Of a stretch of 26,765 nucleotides of DNA, positions 26,695 through 26,765 are shown piece by piece. The position numbers and the translations under genes are program-made. Origin of the DNA: Arsenophonus sp048493715 (GTDB lineage: Bacteria > Pseudomonadota > Gammaproteobacteria > Enterobacterales > Enterobacteriaceae); the NCBI GenBank assembly GCA_048493715.1, contig JBGDCZ010000037.1, positions 1-26,765 on the forward strand. The letters run 5' to 3'. Position 1 is the first letter of the stretch, and every line of letters begins with the position of its first letter. A model generated the notes under the pieces. The model did not search any database. It worked only from the letters and a program-made list of their open reading frames with translations, and was not told where the DNA came from.

Positions 26695-26765
26695 TTGGCT
26701 AACCAAATTCCCCCTGAATTTCGGGAACGAGCAGTAAGAATGGCGCTAGAGCAGCGTAATGAATA
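26681..26765 (+). mobile_element. Start of an IS3-family OrfA transposase (clipped by window)
   Basis: The last codons read LANQIPPEFRERAVRMALEQ then RNE, the characteristic N-terminal helix-turn-helix of IS3-family OrfA proteins (P-P-E-F-R-E-R-A-V-R-M). A TTG at 26695 could be its start. The TpsA repeat (GTLAQLGEQPAAIQVV) runs into it in the same frame without a stop. The terminal inverted repeat of the element cannot be fixed from this edge; insertion is probably between about 26660 and 26695. The rest of the element lies outside the window. Confidence 0.65.

Overview
The window is AT-rich chromosomal DNA that suggests an enterobacterium in genome reduction, most likely an Arsenophonus-like, Morganellaceae-type insect symbiont. 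This is inferred from gene content, low GC and decay, not from a marker gene. Much of it is a collapsed version of the E. coli yobD-manZYX / sdaA-nudL-pabB-yoaH / yebF / holE / yebY-sdsR-yebV / msrC-proQ-prc-htpX neighbourhood. Gene order and relative orientation match E. coli (recalled, not searched), but many genes between are gone.

1-7162: yobD (its stop lies just outside the window), the complete mannose PTS operon manXYZ on the minus strand, then the broken serine deaminase gene sdaA, the broken Nudix gene nudL, intact pabB, and the small divergent gene yoaH. 7163-10811: frameshifted yebF, intact holE, intact ferritin ftnA with a possible Fur box, decayed yebY, a recognisable copy of the sigmaS-dependent small RNA SdsR, a nonsense-shortened yebV, and a decayed msrC. 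10812-16741: the core proQ-prc pair and htpX, all intact, separated by a decayed lineage-specific gene for a putative secreted protein.

16742-22387: a small minus-strand remnant, two tandem broken universal-stress genes (UspF/UspG type), broken yjjP with intact yjjB, a 58-residue hypothetical ORF, a broken EndA-like nuclease that carried an extra C-terminal Ada/sunset-like zinc-binding module, and a phoH gene with two nonsense codons and a frameshift. 22388-26765: a two-partner secretion pair (TpsB then TpsA, of CdiB/CdiA or ShlB/FhaB type), both badly decayed. At the right edge the TpsA relic runs in frame into what looks like the start of an IS3-family OrfA transposase.

The intact genes cover sugar uptake (ManXYZ), folate synthesis (PabB), replication (HolE), iron storage (FtnA), RNA binding (ProQ) and envelope proteolysis (Prc, HtpX). 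The lost genes are mostly stress, accessory-metabolism and interbacterial-interaction functions, as expected of a host-restricted bacterium in mid-decay. I saw no rRNA, tRNA, CRISPR array or prophage module. I found no clearly new biological system. The strongest points beyond ordinary annotation are the SdsR small RNA, the nuclease with the extra C-terminal module, the sdaA relic that lost exactly its iron-sulfur segment, and the unknown secreted protein between prc and htpX.
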